A DNA stretch of 64,000 bases from JAJDXW01 sp965243335 (GCA_965243335.1 OZ251545.1:1860001-1924000), one strand, 5' to 3'. Shown: positions 17,170-27,132, counted from the first letter of the stretch. Notes: generated by a model not told the origin, from the letters alone. A program made the numbers and translations.

Positions 17170-18579
17170 CTAGAGGGCGGCCGGCTCCACCGCGCGGACG
17201 TCGACGAAGCGCCCCGCGACCGCGGCGCACGCCGCGGTTGCGGGGCTCACGAGGTGGGTCCGCCCGCCCCGCCCCTGGCGCCCCTCGAAGTTCCGGTTGC
17301 TGGTGGAGGCGCACCGCTCCCCCGGCGAGAGGAGGTCGTTGTTCATGCCGACGCACATCGAGCAGCCGGGCTCCCGCCACTCGAACCCGGCCTCGCGGAA
17401 TATCCGGTCGATGCCTTCCGCCTCCGCCGCGCGCTTCACGAGCCCGCTCCCCGGCACCACCATCGCGTGCACCCCGTCCGCCGTCCGGCGCCCCTTGACG
17501 TAGCCCGCGGCGATCCGGAGGTCGGAGAGCCGGCTGTTGGTGCACGAGCCGATGAACACCCGGTCCGGTCGGACGTCTTCCAGGCGGGTTCCCGGCGCGA
17601 GGTCCATGTACTCGAGGGCGCGGGACCAGGCCTCCGCCTCGTTCGCGTCGGCCGCGTCCCCCGGCCTCGGCGCGGCCCCGTCGACCCCCGCCACCATGGA
17701 CGGGTTCGTACCCCAGGTGACCTGGGGGGCGAGGCCGTCCACCCGCATCGACACCCGCCGGTCGAAGGCCGCGTCCGGGTCGGAAGGCAGGGTGCGCCAC
17801 CAGGCGAGGGCCGCCTCCCGGTCCGGGCCGGAGGGCGCGAGCGGTCTCCCGGCGAGGTACTCGAACGTGGTCTCGTCGGGGGCCACCATCCCCGCCCGAG
17901 CCCCCGCCTCGATGGTCATGTTGCACACCGTCATCCGCTCTTCCATGCTCATCGCGCGGACCGCCTCGCCCGCGTACTCGATGACGCAGCCGGTCCCGCC
18001 GCCGATCCCGACCCGCCCGATGAGGGCCAGCGCGACGTCCTTCGCGTGAACCCCCTCGGGCCGCCGGCCCTCCAGCTCGACGAGCATGGCGCCCGGCCGG
18101 CGCTGGAGGAGGGCTTGGGTGGCGAAGACGTGCTCGACCTCCGAGGCGCCGATCCCGAACGCGAGGGCCCCGAACGCGCCGTGGGTCGAGGTGTGGGAGT
18201 CGCCGCACACCAGGGTGGTTCCGGGCAGGGCGAACCCCTGCTCCGGTCCCGCCACGTGGGAGATGCCGTTGCGGGGATCGGTGAGGTCGAAGAAGTGCTC
18301 GATCCCGTACCGGGCCGCCTCCGTCCGCACCGTGTCCAGCATCTCCCTCATGCGGGGCTCGAGGACGGGGGCGGCCTGGCCGACCGTGGGGACCACGTGG
18401 TCGAGCACGATCAGGGTCTTGTCGGGGCGGCGGACGGGCAGCCCGCGCTCCGCGAGCATCCGCAGCGCCCGCGACGAGCCGTCGTGGCCGAGGTGGCGGT
18501 CGACGTAGAGGAGGGTTCCGCCCGGCGTCTCCGCGACGACGTGCGCGTCCCAGATCCGGTCGAAGAGGGTCTTCGCCAT
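17170..18579 (-). CDS. leuC: 3-isopropylmalate dehydratase large subunit
   Basis: A 469-residue aconitase-family protein that with LeuD converts 2- to 3-isopropylmalate in the cytoplasm. The [4Fe-4S] ligands lie in FIGSCTNSR and GCSMCVGMN. Also present are CGDSHTSTHGAFGALAFG and FEGRQGRGGRTHLVSP. Full length and intact. The ATG at 18579 begins MAKTLFDRIWDAHVV. Leucine genes leuA and leuB are not in the window. Confidence 0.97.
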   Translation of the reverse strand: MAKTLFDRIWDAHVVAETPGGTLLYVDRHLGHDGSSRALRMLAERGLPVRRPDKTLIVLDHVVPTVGQAAPVLEPRMREMLDTVRTEAARYGIEHFFDLTDPRNGISHVAGPEQGFALPGTTLVCGDSHTSTHGAFGALAFGIGASEVEHVFATQALLQRRPGAMLVELEGRRPEGVHAKDVALALIGRVGIGGGTGCVIEYAGEAVRAMSMEERMTVCNMTIEAGARAGMVAPDETTFEYLAGRPLAPSGPDREAALAWWRTLPSDPDAAFDRRVSMRVDGLAPQVTWGTNPSMVAGVDGAAPRPGDAADANEAEAWSRALEYMDLAPGTRLEDVRPDRVFIGSCTNSRLSDLRIAAGYVKGRRTADGVHAMVVPGSGLVKRAAEAEGIDRIFREAGFEWREPGCSMCVGMNNDLLSPGERCASTSNRNFEGRQGRGGRTHLVSPATAACAAVAGRFVDVRAVEPAAL

Positions 18580-18652
18580 CGGCTTCGGCCTCGGGGTCGG
18601 GCCTCGGACCCGGGCTTCGGGAAGGAGAGGGCGGTCCTGGACCCGGTGCGGG

Positions 18653-19003
18653 TCAGGCCGCCGCGGCCACCATGATCTCGACGTTGAAACGGGTCGCCGC
18701 GAGGTTGGCTTCGACGCAGGCCCGGCACGGCGGGTTCGAGGGGTCGATCCAGGCGTCCCAGACCTCGTTCATCTCCGCGAAATACCGCATGTCGGTGATC
18801 CAGATGGTCGCGGTGAGGAGCTTCGACTTGTCGGTCCCGGCCTGGGCGAGGAGGTCGTCGATGCGGGCGAGGATGGACCGGGTCTGGTCCGCGATGGACG
18901 CGCCGGGAGCGTCGTGGGCCACCACGCCGGCGAGGTACACGGTTCCGCCGTGCACGACGGCCTGGCTCATGCGGGGGCCGACGTCGATGCGGGAGATGGT
19001 CAT
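18653..19003 (-). CDS. RidA/YjgF-family protein
   Basis: A 116-residue member of the RidA (YER057c/UK114) family starting at ATG 19003 (MTISRIDVGPRMSQAVVHGG). Motifs are VYLAGVVAHD, a central LLAQAGTDKSKLLTATIWI and the C-terminal CRACVEANLAATRFNVEI, where RidA enzymes normally carry the Arg that binds the imine carboxylate (here in the R-ACVEA region). RidA proteins hydrolyse reactive enamine/imine intermediates, and this one may be a subgroup with other activity. It lies 73 bp upstream of leuC on the same strand. Confidence 0.9.
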   Translation of the reverse strand: MTISRIDVGPRMSQAVVHGGTVYLAGVVAHDAPGASIADQTRSILARIDDLLAQAGTDKSKLLTATIWITDMRYFAEMNEVWDAWIDPSNPPCRACVEANLAATRFNVEIMVAAAA

Positions 19004-19124
19004 GGCGGTGCTCGGTTGGGGCTGCGCGCCCATTCTAGACGCATATCCCACCGTCCCGTCCCAATCCCCCATGAGGCATGTGCGCGGTGGGGTTTTCGCC
19101 AGGCACGACTCGTCGCAGATGCTC

Positions 19125-19205
19125 CTGGGAACGCGGGCGTCTCGCCCGCAGCGGAACGAAGTGAAGCGCCGGGGAAAGATGCGGGCGGGACGCCCGCGTT
19201 CCCAG
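19125..19205. repeat. Composite intergenic repeat, copy 1 (26 bp inverted arms)
   Basis: Left arm CTGGGAACGCGGGCGTCTCG... (19125-19150) and right arm 19180-19205 are reverse complements with one mismatch, around a 29 bp centre. The same arms recur at 30201-30226 and 30255-30280, and both copies are followed by a GTGGGGTGAA module. This is a REP-like dispersed element. In RNA it would fold into a long hairpin and could act as a terminator between ridA and the fnr-like gene. Confidence 0.85.
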
Positions 19206-19321
19206 GGACGTACCCGCGCGCGCCGTGGGGTGAAATCCGCCCCAAAGCCCCACCCGCGCGCATGTCTCGGGCGCGGCGCGGGCCGGGAAGAGGGCGGGGC
19301 GGCCTCCCGGCGGCCGGGCGG

Positions 19322-20020
19322 TCAGCCGCCCGCTGCCGCCGCGAGGGCGGTCGAATCCAGGATCTCGATCTTCTTCGGCCCGTCGCGCCGGATGAGGCCG
19401 GACCGTTCGAGCGCATGCAGCGAACGGCTCACCGTTTCCGCCCGCAGACCAAGCAGATCGGCGATGTCGTTCCGGGAGAGGGGGAGGTTGACCACACGGC
19501 CCTCCGGGTTCAGGCGCTCCCGCAGGCCGAGGAGCAGGCGTGCGAGCCGCTCCGTCGGGTCGAGCCGGGCGAGGTCCGCGATCATGTCGCGCAGCGCCTC
19601 GATGTGGCCGAGCGCATCGGAGCGGAGGTAGCGCTCCAGGCACTGGCAGTCGGCCGCATCGAACTCCGCTTCCAGGTTCGGGACCAGGCACAGGAGGAAG
19701 TCCGGGGACGCGGTGATCTCCCGCCCTTGCCGATTCCCGCCTTCCCGGGCGTGGAGCACCTCGCCGGGGACCATGAAGTCGGTGATCGCCCGCCGTCCGT
19801 CCTCGAAGGTGTTGTGCACGACGACGGTTCCGCGCGAGACGACGGCGAGGTCCCACCGCGTCGCCCCGCTGTCGCCCCCGCCCCCCGGGCGCCACGGAGC
19901 GGCGGGGCGGACGGCTTCCCGGAACCGTTCCTGAAGCGGCTCGGGCAGGCGGCCGCAAAAGCCGCGGCCGCGTGCGGGGCACTGCGCGCAGCGAGGAGGT
20001 TCGCAAGGCTCCCTTTCCAC
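19322..20020 (-). CDS. Crp/Fnr-family regulator, FNR-type with probable Fe-S cluster
   Basis: A 232-residue cyclic-nucleotide-fold regulator starting at GTG 20020. N-terminal cysteines C6, C11, C14 and C22 (CEPPRCAQCPARGRGFC) plus a Cys in LLCLVPN, at the position of the fourth FNR ligand, fit an oxygen-labile [4Fe-4S] cluster. The C-terminal HTH has IADLLGLRAETVSRSLHALE, with the E-x-x-S-R recognition residues of FNR that read TTGAT. It is divergent from narK-narGHJI with an FNR box between them, so it probably activates nitrate respiration when oxygen is low. Confidence 0.88.
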   Translation of the reverse strand: MEREPCEPPRCAQCPARGRGFCGRLPEPLQERFREAVRPAAPWRPGGGGDSGATRWDLAVVSRGTVVVHNTFEDGRRAITDFMVPGEVLHAREGGNRQGREITASPDFLLCLVPNLEAEFDAADCQCLERYLRSDALGHIEALRDMIADLARLDPTERLARLLLGLRERLNPEGRVVNLPLSRNDIADLLGLRAETVSRSLHALERSGLIRRDGPKKIEILDSTALAAAAGG

Positions 20021-20143
20021 CGGCGCCTCTTCTTCGGGTTACGGCCGGCCATGATAACGGCTATCCCGCGCATCCTGCCCGGCTGCTTGGCGGGCGGGCG
20101 CCGGCCCGGTTCATGCTCGCGGCGCCTTGCCGGGACGGAGTCT

Positions 20144-20157
20144 CTGATCCTGATCAA
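20144..20157. promoter_or_regulatory. FNR box between the fnr-like gene and narK
   Basis: CTGATCCTGATCAA differs from the FNR consensus TTGAT-N4-ATCAA at one base. It is 142 bp before the narK start and 124 bp before the regulator start, so it can serve either divergent promoter. No clear -10 boxes were assigned. Confidence 0.65.
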
Positions 20158-20298
20158 GGCAATCCGCCGCGCCCTCTGGTTCCATTGCCGCCGTGCCGGC
20201 CCGTGCGGCCGGGGCCGACCGGCGCGGATGATGCCACCGCGCGCGGGCGGCCTCCTCGCACGGGCCGGCCGTCGCCGCGGCTGCCGAGGGCAGGGAAG

Positions 20299-21669
20299 AT
20301 GCAGGCTCCGGAGGGCGTTCCGGCCCGCCGTCAACACCAGGCCCTCGGGGCCAGCACGTTCGCGTTCACGGTCTGCTTCGCGGTCTGGACCATCTTCTCC
20401 ATCATCGGGATCCGCATCAAGCAGGATCTCGGGCTCAGCGACACCGAGTTCGGCATCCTGGTCGCCGCCCCGATCCTGACCGGCTCGCTCAGCCGCATCT
20501 TCCTCGGGATCTGGACCGACCAGTACGGCGGGCGCGTGGTGTACACGGTGCTGATGGCGGTCACCGCGGCCGCCGCCTGGCTGCTCTCCACGGTCGACAC
20601 GTACCCGATGTTCCTCCTCGCGGCCCTCGGGGTCGGGCTCGCGGGGGGATCGTTCGCGGTCGGCATCGCGTTCGTGTCGCGCTGGTACGACCGCGAGCGC
20701 CAGGGGACCGCGCTCGGGGTGTTCGGCATCGGCAACGTGGGCGCGGCGGTCACCAACTTCGGGGCGCCGTTCCTGCTCCTCGCGGTCGGGTGGGAGCGGG
20801 CGGCGCAGGTCTACGCGGTGGTCCTCCTCGCGACCGCCGCGGCGTTCTTCCTCACGACGAAGGAGGACCCGGTCACCGCCCGGCGCCGGGCGGCGGGCGA
20901 GAAGCCGCGCTCGGCGCTCCTGCAGCTCGAGCCCCTGCGCCAGCTCCAGGTCTGGAGGTTCTCCCTCTACTACTTCTTCGTCTTCGGGGCGTTCGTGGCG
21001 CTCGCCCTCTGGCTGCCGCGCTACTACGTCGGGGTCTACGAGCTCGACGTCAGGACCGCGGGGATGCTGGCCGCGGCCTACGCGCTGCCCGGAAGCGTCT
21101 TCCGGGCCCTCGGCGGATACCTCTCCGACCGCTTCGGCGCGCGCCAGGTGATGTACTGGACGTTCCTCGTGAGCGTCCTCGTCTGCTTCCTCCTGAGCTA
21201 CCCGTCCACGGACTACCTGGTCCAGGGGGTCGAGGGGCCGATCGCGTTCAACATCACCATCTCGCTGCCGGTCTTCGTCGCGCTGACGGTCGTGCTCGGC
21301 TTCGTGATGTCGCTCGGCAAGGCGGCGGTCTACAAGCACATCCCGGTCTACTACCCGGACCACGTGGGCTCGGTCGGGGGGCTCGTCGGGATGATCGGCG
21401 GGCTCGGGGGGTTCGTCCTCCCGATCTGCTTCGGGGCGATGAACGACCTCATCGGGGTGTGGACGAGCTGCTTCATGCTGCTCTTCGCCCTGGTCGCGGC
21501 CGCCCTCGCGTGGATGCACCTCGCGATCCGCCGGATGGAGCGCCGGGAGGCGGCCGAGCGCCTCGACGAGCTTCCCGAGCTGCCCGAGCTGCTCTCCGTG
21601 CACGCGCCGGAGCACCGGGGGGCGCTCGGCCCCCGGGGCCGGGCGCGGCCCGGCGCCCGGGCGCACTGA
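20299..21669 (+). CDS. narK: Nitrate/nitrite transporter, MFS NarK1-type
   Basis: A 456-residue major facilitator protein with about 12 membrane helices. ATG 20299 has AGGGAAG just upstream. It contains the two nitrate signature regions of NarK/NRT proteins: GVGLAGGSFAVGIAFVS in the N-half and GLVGMIGGLGGFVLPI in the C-half, with Arg residues in the helices that bind nitrate. It is the first gene after the FNR box and is followed 45 bp later by a second narK. Tandem NarK1/NarK2 pairs usually combine proton/nitrate symport with nitrate/nitrite exchange. Confidence 0.92.
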   Translation: MQAPEGVPARRQHQALGASTFAFTVCFAVWTIFSIIGIRIKQDLGLSDTEFGILVAAPILTGSLSRIFLGIWTDQYGGRVVYTVLMAVTAAAAWLLSTVDTYPMFLLAALGVGLAGGSFAVGIAFVSRWYDRERQGTALGVFGIGNVGAAVTNFGAPFLLLAVGWERAAQVYAVVLLATAAAFFLTTKEDPVTARRRAAGEKPRSALLQLEPLRQLQVWRFSLYYFFVFGAFVALALWLPRYYVGVYELDVRTAGMLAAAYALPGSVFRALGGYLSDRFGARQVMYWTFLVSVLVCFLLSYPSTDYLVQGVEGPIAFNITISLPVFVALTVVLGFVMSLGKAAVYKHIPVYYPDHVGSVGGLVGMIGGLGGFVLPICFGAMNDLIGVWTSCFMLLFALVAAALAWMHLAIRRMERREAAERLDELPELPELLSVHAPEHRGALGPRGRARPGARAH

Positions 21670-21714
21670 GCGCCGGCTCGGAACCGCGCCGCGCCGCGCC
21701 GCAGGAGGACCGTC

Positions 21715-23322
21715 ATGGGCAGGGACATCCGGGGCTGGACCCCCGAGGACGAGGGCTTCTGGAAGGGGACCGGGCGCGCGGTCGCCAACCGGAACCTCTG
21801 GATCTCGATCCCGAGCCTCCTCTGCGGCTTCGCGGTGTGGCTCTACTGGGGGATCATCACCGTCCAGATGCTCAACCTCGGCTTCCCGTTCGAGAAGCCG
21901 GAGCTGTTCACCCTGTCCGCCGTCGCCGGCCTGACCGGCGCGACCCTGCGCATCCCGAGCACCTTCTTCATCCGCATCGCGGGCGGGCGCAACACGATCT
22001 TCCTCACCACCCTGCTGCTGGTCATCCCGGCCGTCGGGACCGGCCTCGCCCTGCGCGACCCGTCCACCCCCCTCTGGCAGTTCCAGGTCCTCGCCTTCCT
22101 CTCCGGCATCGGCGGCGGGAACTTCGCGTCCTCGATGTCGAACATCAGCTTCTTCTTCCCCAAGCGGGTGCAGGGCTACGCGCTCGGCATGAACGCGGGC
22201 CTCGGGAACTTCGGGGTCACCACCATGCAGATCCTCGTGCCCCTGATGATGACGGTGGGCGCGTTCGGGGGCGCCCCGCTGGTCCTCGAGAACACGAGCG
22301 GGACCCTCATCGGGAAGATCCCGGCCGGCAGCGACACCTGGATCCACAACGCGGGCTTCGTCTGGCTCGTGTTCCTGATCCCCCTCGGCTTCGCGACCTG
22401 GCTCGGGATGAACAACATCCGCGACGAGCACGTGTCCCCGAACGTCGGCAACCCTTTCCGCGGGTTCGCGATCATCCTCGTGATGCTCGCGATCGGCCTC
22501 TTCACGGCCGCCTGCGGCCTGTGGCTGATGCTGCCGGAGAAGGTGGGCGGCTCCGGATTCGACCTGAGCAAGTGGCTCGTGCTGCCCCTCGTGATCGCGG
22601 GCACGGTGGGGCTCCTCCGGCTGCTGCCGGGGGAGGTCGGCCGGAACCTCCATCACCAGTACCGGATCTTCGACGACAAGCACACCTGGGCGATGACCGT
22701 CATCTACACCATGACGTTCGGCTCCTTCATCGGCTACGCGGCGACCTTCGCCCTCGCCACCAAGGTGGTGTTCGGGTTCTCCCACGTGATGACGGACGGG
22801 GTGATGACCCACGACACGGTCAACCCGAACGGCCCGAGCGCGCTGACCTACGCTTGGATGGGACCCTTCATCGGCGCGCTGATCCGCCCCGTCGGGGGGG
22901 CGATCTCGGATCGGATCGGCGGGGCGAAGGTGACCCAGATCGTGTCCGTGGTGATGGTCGCGAGCGCGCTCGGGGTCGCCTGGGTCCTCAAGCATGCCTA
23001 CTCGTCGGCGGCCCCGGAGCAGTACTTCGCGCCCTTCCTGGTCCTGTTCCTCATCCTGTTCGCGGCCACCGGCATCGGCAACGGATCGACCTTCCGCACC
23101 ATCGCGGTGGTGTTCGACCGCGAGCAGGCGGGGCCGGTGCTCGGCTGGACCTCGGCGGTGGCCGCCTACGGGGCGTTCGTCATCCCGAAGGTGTTCGGCG
23201 AGCAGATCCGGGCCACGACCCCGGAGTACGCGCTCTACGGCTTCGCCGCCTTCTACGCGGTGTGCATCGTCATCAACTGGTGGTTCTACCTGCGGCCGGA
23301 TGCGTATGTGCGGAATCCTTGA
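21715..23322 (+). CDS. narK: Nitrate/nitrite transporter, MFS NarK2-type
   Basis: A 535-residue MFS transporter, second of the pair. GGAGGACCGTC precedes ATG 21715. Signature regions are SGIGGGNFASSMSNISFFFP and the C-half GIGNGSTFRTIAVVF. It carries a longer hydrophilic loop before the sixth helix (LVLENTSGTLIGK...) as in NarK2-type proteins. It is likely the antiporter that removes nitrite. It is 57 bp from narG, so co-transcription is probable. Confidence 0.92.
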   Translation: MGRDIRGWTPEDEGFWKGTGRAVANRNLWISIPSLLCGFAVWLYWGIITVQMLNLGFPFEKPELFTLSAVAGLTGATLRIPSTFFIRIAGGRNTIFLTTLLLVIPAVGTGLALRDPSTPLWQFQVLAFLSGIGGGNFASSMSNISFFFPKRVQGYALGMNAGLGNFGVTTMQILVPLMMTVGAFGGAPLVLENTSGTLIGKIPAGSDTWIHNAGFVWLVFLIPLGFATWLGMNNIRDEHVSPNVGNPFRGFAIILVMLAIGLFTAACGLWLMLPEKVGGSGFDLSKWLVLPLVIAGTVGLLRLLPGEVGRNLHHQYRIFDDKHTWAMTVIYTMTFGSFIGYAATFALATKVVFGFSHVMTDGVMTHDTVNPNGPSALTYAWMGPFIGALIRPVGGAISDRIGGAKVTQIVSVVMVASALGVAWVLKHAYSSAAPEQYFAPFLVLFLILFAATGIGNGSTFRTIAVVFDREQAGPVLGWTSAVAAYGAFVIPKVFGEQIRATTPEYALYGFAAFYAVCIVINWWFYLRPDAYVRNP

Positions 23323-23379
23323 GGCGCCCGGCGGCACGGGCGGGAAGGGGCCGCTCCGGCCCCTGGAGAAGGGGGAGAC

Positions 23380-26300
23380 ATGAGCCACCTGATCGACCGG
23401 CTGAACTTCTTCCGCGCGGCGAACGTCGGGACGTTCGCGGACGGCCACGGGGTGACGACCGCGGAGGGCCGCGAGTGGGAGGACGCCTACCGCAAGCGCT
23501 GGCAGCACGACAAGGTCGTCCGCTCCACCCACGGGGTGAACTGCACCGGCTCCTGCTCGTGGAAGATCTACGTCAAGGGCGGGATCGTCACCTGGGAGAC
23601 CCAGCAGACCGACTACCCCCGGACGCGCCCCGACCTGCCCGACCACGAGCCGCGCGGATGCTCGCGGGGGGCGAGCTATAGCTGGTACCTCTACTCGGGG
23701 GCGCGGCTCAAGTATCCGCTCGTCCGTTCGCGGCTGCTCCGGCTCTGGCGCGAGGCGCGCGCGAGCCTCGCCCCCGTCGCCGCCTGGCGTTCGATCGTCG
23801 AGGACCCGGAGAAGCGCGCCTCGTACGTCTCGCGGCGGGGGCTCGGGGGCTTCGTCCGTGCCCACTGGGACGAGGCCGCCGAGCTCGTCGCGGCGGCCAA
23901 CGCCTACACGATCCGCGCCTACGGGCCGGACCGGATCTTCGGCTTCTCCCCGATCCCCGCGATGTCCATGGTCTCGTACGCGGCGGGGTCCCGCTACCTC
24001 TCCCTGCTCGGCGGGGTGTGCATGTCGTTCTACGACTGGTACTGCGACCTCCCGCCGTCGAGCCCCCAGACCTGGGGCGAGCAGACGGACGTCCCCGAGT
24101 CGGCCGACTGGTACAACTCCGGCTTCCTCATCCTGTGGGGCTCGAACGTGCCGCAGACCCGCACCCCGGACGCCCACTTCTTCACCGAGGCCCGCTACAA
24201 GGGCGCGAAGTCGGTGGTGATCTGCCCGGACTACTCCGAGGCGAGCAAGTTCGCGGACGTGTGGCTGGACGTGAAGCAGGGGACCGACGCGGCCCTCGCG
24301 ATGGCCTTCGGGCACGTCGTCCTGCGCGAGTTCCACCTCGACCGGCAGGTGGACTACTTCGTGGACTACTGCCGACGGTACACCGACCTGCCGATGCTGG
24401 TGCGCCTCGTCGAGCAGGGCGGCCGCCTGGTCCCGGAGCGCCTGCTGCGGGCCTCCGACCTCGAGGGCGCGGGCGGCGAGGCCAACAACCCCGAATGGAA
24501 GCCCCTCGCGATCGACGACCGGACCGGGTCGGTGGTCGTGCCGCGGGGGTCGATCGGGTTCCGGTGGGGAGAGCAGGGAAAGTGGAACCTGGAGCCCCGG
24601 GACGGGGAGGGCCGCGAGGTGACCCTGCGCCTCACCCTCCTCAACGACCGGGACGAGGCCGCGGCGGTCGGCTTTCCCTACTTCGGCAACCTCGAGCACG
24701 CCCACTTCGCGGGTACCGACCATCCGGGCGTGCTCGTGCGGAACGTCCCCGCGAAGCGCCTCCGGCTGGCGGAGGGCGAGGCCCTCGTCGCCACCGTCTA
24801 CGACCTCCTCATCGCGAGCTACGGGCTCGACCGGGGGCTCGGCGGGGCGCACACGGCCCGCTCCTACGACGACCTCGAGCCCTGCACCCCGGCCTGGGCG
24901 GAGGCGATCACCGGCGTCGCGCGGGACCGGATCGCCTCCGTCGCGCGCGGCTTCGCCGGCAACGCGGAGCGCACCCGGGGCCGCTCGATGGTGATCATCG
25001 GGGCCGCGATGAACCACTGGTACCACATGGACATGAACTACCGCGGGGTCATCAACCTGCTGGTGACGTGCGGCTGCGTGGGCCAGTCGGGAGGCGGCTG
25101 GTCGCACTACGTGGGGCAGGAGAAGCTGCGCCCCCAGACCGGCTGGCTCCCGCTCGCGTTCGGCCTCGACTGGACCCGCCCGCCCCGGCAGATGAACTCC
25201 ACCTCCATGTGGTACGCGCACACGGACCAGTGGCGCTACGAGGCCCTCGACGTCGAGGAGATCCTGTCCCCGACCGCCCCCGAGGGCGACTGGGGCGGGG
25301 CGCTCATCGACTACAACGTGCGGGCGGAGCGGATGGGCTGGCTGCCCTCCGCCCCCCAGCTCGGGGCGAACCCCCTCGACGTCGCGCGGGCGGCCGCGGA
25401 CTCGGGCCGGGAGGCGGGCGGGTACGTGGCGGAGCGGCTCCGCTCCGGCGAGCTCCGCATGGCCTGCGAGGACCCCGACGACCCGGCCAACTGGCCGCGC
25501 AACCTCTTCGTCTGGCGCTCGAACCTCCTCGGCTCGTCCGGCAAGGGCCACGAGTACTTCCTGAAGCACCTCCTCGGCGCCGCGCACGGGGTCATGGGGC
25601 AGGACCTCGGGGAGACGGGCGGGAAGAAGCCGCGCGAGGTCGTGTGGCGCGACCCCGCCCCGGAAGGCAAGCTCGACCTCCTCACCACCCTCGACTTCCG
25701 CATGTCCACCACCTGCCTCTACTCCGACGTGGTCCTGCCGACCGCCACCTGGTACGAGAAGAACGACCTCAACACCACGGACATGCACCCCTTCATCCAT
25801 CCGCTCACCGCGGCGGTCGACCCGGTGTGGGAGTGCAAGAGCGACTGGGAGATCTACAAGGCCATCGCGCGCAAGTTCTCCGAGGTCGCGCCGGAGGTCC
25901 TCGGGGTCGAGCCGGACGTGGTGCTCGCGCCGATCCTCCACGACACCCCGGGCGAGCTCGCCCAGCCCTTCGGGGTCGAGGAGTGGAAGGCGGACGGCGC
26001 CGAGCCGGTCCCCGGGCGGACCATGCCGGCGGTCGTCGCCGTCGAGCGCGACTACCCGGGGCTCTACGAGCGGTTCACCGCCCTCGGCCCGCTCCTCGAA
26101 CGCGCCGGCAACGGCGGCAAGGGGATCTCGTGGGACACCGGCGACGAGGTGCGGGCGCTCCGCCGGCTGAACGGCGAGGCGGCCGGCGGCGGCCCGGCCC
26201 GGGGCCTCGCCCGCATCGAGAGCGACGTCGACGCGGCGGAGGTCATCCTCATGCTCGCGCCGGAGACCAACGGCGAGGTCGCGGTCAAGGCGTGGGAGGC

Positions 26301-27132
26301 GCTCGGGGCGAACACCGGCCTCGACCACACCCACCTCGCGGCCCCCAAGAAGGACGAGAAGATCCGGTTCCGGGACGTGGTCGCGCAGCCCCGGAAGATC
26401 ATCTCCTCGCCGACCTGGTCGGGGATCGAGTCGGAGCACGTCTGCTACAACGCGGGCTATACCAACATCCACGAGCGGATCCCCTGGCGGACCCTGACGG
26501 GCCGGCAGCAGCTCTACCAGGACCACCCGTGGATGCGGGCCTTCGGGGAGGCGCTCGCCGGCTACCGGCCGCCCATCGACACCAAGACCATCGCGCCGGT
26601 GGCGGAGGAGGGCGGCGGCGACCGGCCTTCGCTGGTCCTGAACTTCATCACCCCGCACCAGAAGTGGGGCATCCATTCAACCTATTCCGACAACCTCCTC
26701 ATGCTGACCCTCAACCGCGGCGGGCCGGTGGTCTGGCTCTCGGAGACGGACGCGGCGCGGGCCGGCATCGAGGACAACGACTGGGTGGAGGCGTACAACG
26801 CGAACGGCGCGCTCACCGCCCGCGCGGTCGTCTCGCAGCGGATCCGGGAGGGGACCCTCTTCATGTACCACGCGCAGGAGAAGATCGTGAACACGCCGGG
26901 CTCGGAGGTGACCGGCCGGCGGGGCGGGATCCACAACTCCGTGACCCGGACGATCACCAAGCCGACCCACATGATCGGCGGCTACGCCCAGCTCTCCTGG
27001 GGGTTCAACTACTACGGCACGGTGGGGGCGAACCGCGACGAGTTCGTGATCGTCCGGAAGATGGAGCGGGTGGACTGGCTGGACCCGGGCCCGGCGGCGG
27101 CCCCGGCGACCGAGGAGGAGGCTGCGCGATGA
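23380..27132 (+). CDS. narG: Respiratory nitrate reductase alpha subunit
   Basis: A full-length 1250-residue molybdopterin subunit of the membrane-bound cytoplasmic nitrate reductase (nitrate to nitrite). The FS0 cluster uses His51, Cys55, Cys59 and the Cys in PRGCSRGASYSWYLY. The region FYDWYCDLPPSSPQTWGEQT holds the Asp that binds molybdenum. The C-terminal molydopterin-binding segment (TITKPTHMIGGYAQLSWGFN) is intact. It overlaps narH by 4 bp (ATGA). No twin-arginine export signal is cleaved, as usual for NarG. Confidence 0.98.
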   Translation: MSHLIDRLNFFRAANVGTFADGHGVTTAEGREWEDAYRKRWQHDKVVRSTHGVNCTGSCSWKIYVKGGIVTWETQQTDYPRTRPDLPDHEPRGCSRGASYSWYLYSGARLKYPLVRSRLLRLWREARASLAPVAAWRSIVEDPEKRASYVSRRGLGGFVRAHWDEAAELVAAANAYTIRAYGPDRIFGFSPIPAMSMVSYAAGSRYLSLLGGVCMSFYDWYCDLPPSSPQTWGEQTDVPESADWYNSGFLILWGSNVPQTRTPDAHFFTEARYKGAKSVVICPDYSEASKFADVWLDVKQGTDAALAMAFGHVVLREFHLDRQVDYFVDYCRRYTDLPMLVRLVEQGGRLVPERLLRASDLEGAGGEANNPEWKPLAIDDRTGSVVVPRGSIGFRWGEQGKWNLEPRDGEGREVTLRLTLLNDRDEAAAVGFPYFGNLEHAHFAGTDHPGVLVRNVPAKRLRLAEGEALVATVYDLLIASYGLDRGLGGAHTARSYDDLEPCTPAWAEAITGVARDRIASVARGFAGNAERTRGRSMVIIGAAMNHWYHMDMNYRGVINLLVTCGCVGQSGGGWSHYVGQEKLRPQTGWLPLAFGLDWTRPPRQMNSTSMWYAHTDQWRYEALDVEEILSPTAPEGDWGGALIDYNVRAERMGWLPSAPQLGANPLDVARAAADSGREAGGYVAERLRSGELRMACEDPDDPANWPRNLFVWRSNLLGSSGKGHEYFLKHLLGAAHGVMGQDLGETGGKKPREVVWRDPAPEGKLDLLTTLDFRMSTTCLYSDVVLPTATWYEKNDLNTTDMHPFIHPLTAAVDPVWECKSDWEIYKAIARKFSEVAPEVLGVEPDVVLAPILHDTPGELAQPFGVEEWKADGAEPVPGRTMPAVVAVERDYPGLYERFTALGPLLERAGNGGKGISWDTGDEVRALRRLNGEAAGGGPARGLARIESDVDAAEVILMLAPETNGEVAVKAWEALGANTGLDHTHLAAPKKDEKIRFRDVVAQPRKIISSPTWSGIESEHVCYNAGYTNIHERIPWRTLTGRQQLYQDHPWMRAFGEALAGYRPPIDTKTIAPVAEEGGGDRPSLVLNFITPHQKWGIHSTYSDNLLMLTLNRGGPVVWLSETDAARAGIEDNDWVEAYNANGALTARAVVSQRIREGTLFMYHAQEKIVNTPGSEVTGRRGGIHNSVTRTITKPTHMIGGYAQLSWGFNYYGTVGANRDEFVIVRKMERVDWLDPGPAAAPATEEEAAR

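Noticed and set aside
19582..26676. A very long open frame (over 2300 codons) on the minus strand across narK and narG
   Set aside because: Its product is a monotonous Arg/Glu/Val/Pro mixture without domains and is antisense to well-recognised nar genes; such frames are a by-product of very high GC.
24018..27128. Plus-strand open frame joined to narH in front of its ATG
   Set aside because: It overlaps narG out of frame and has no family features; narH begins at the ATGA overlap at 27129.
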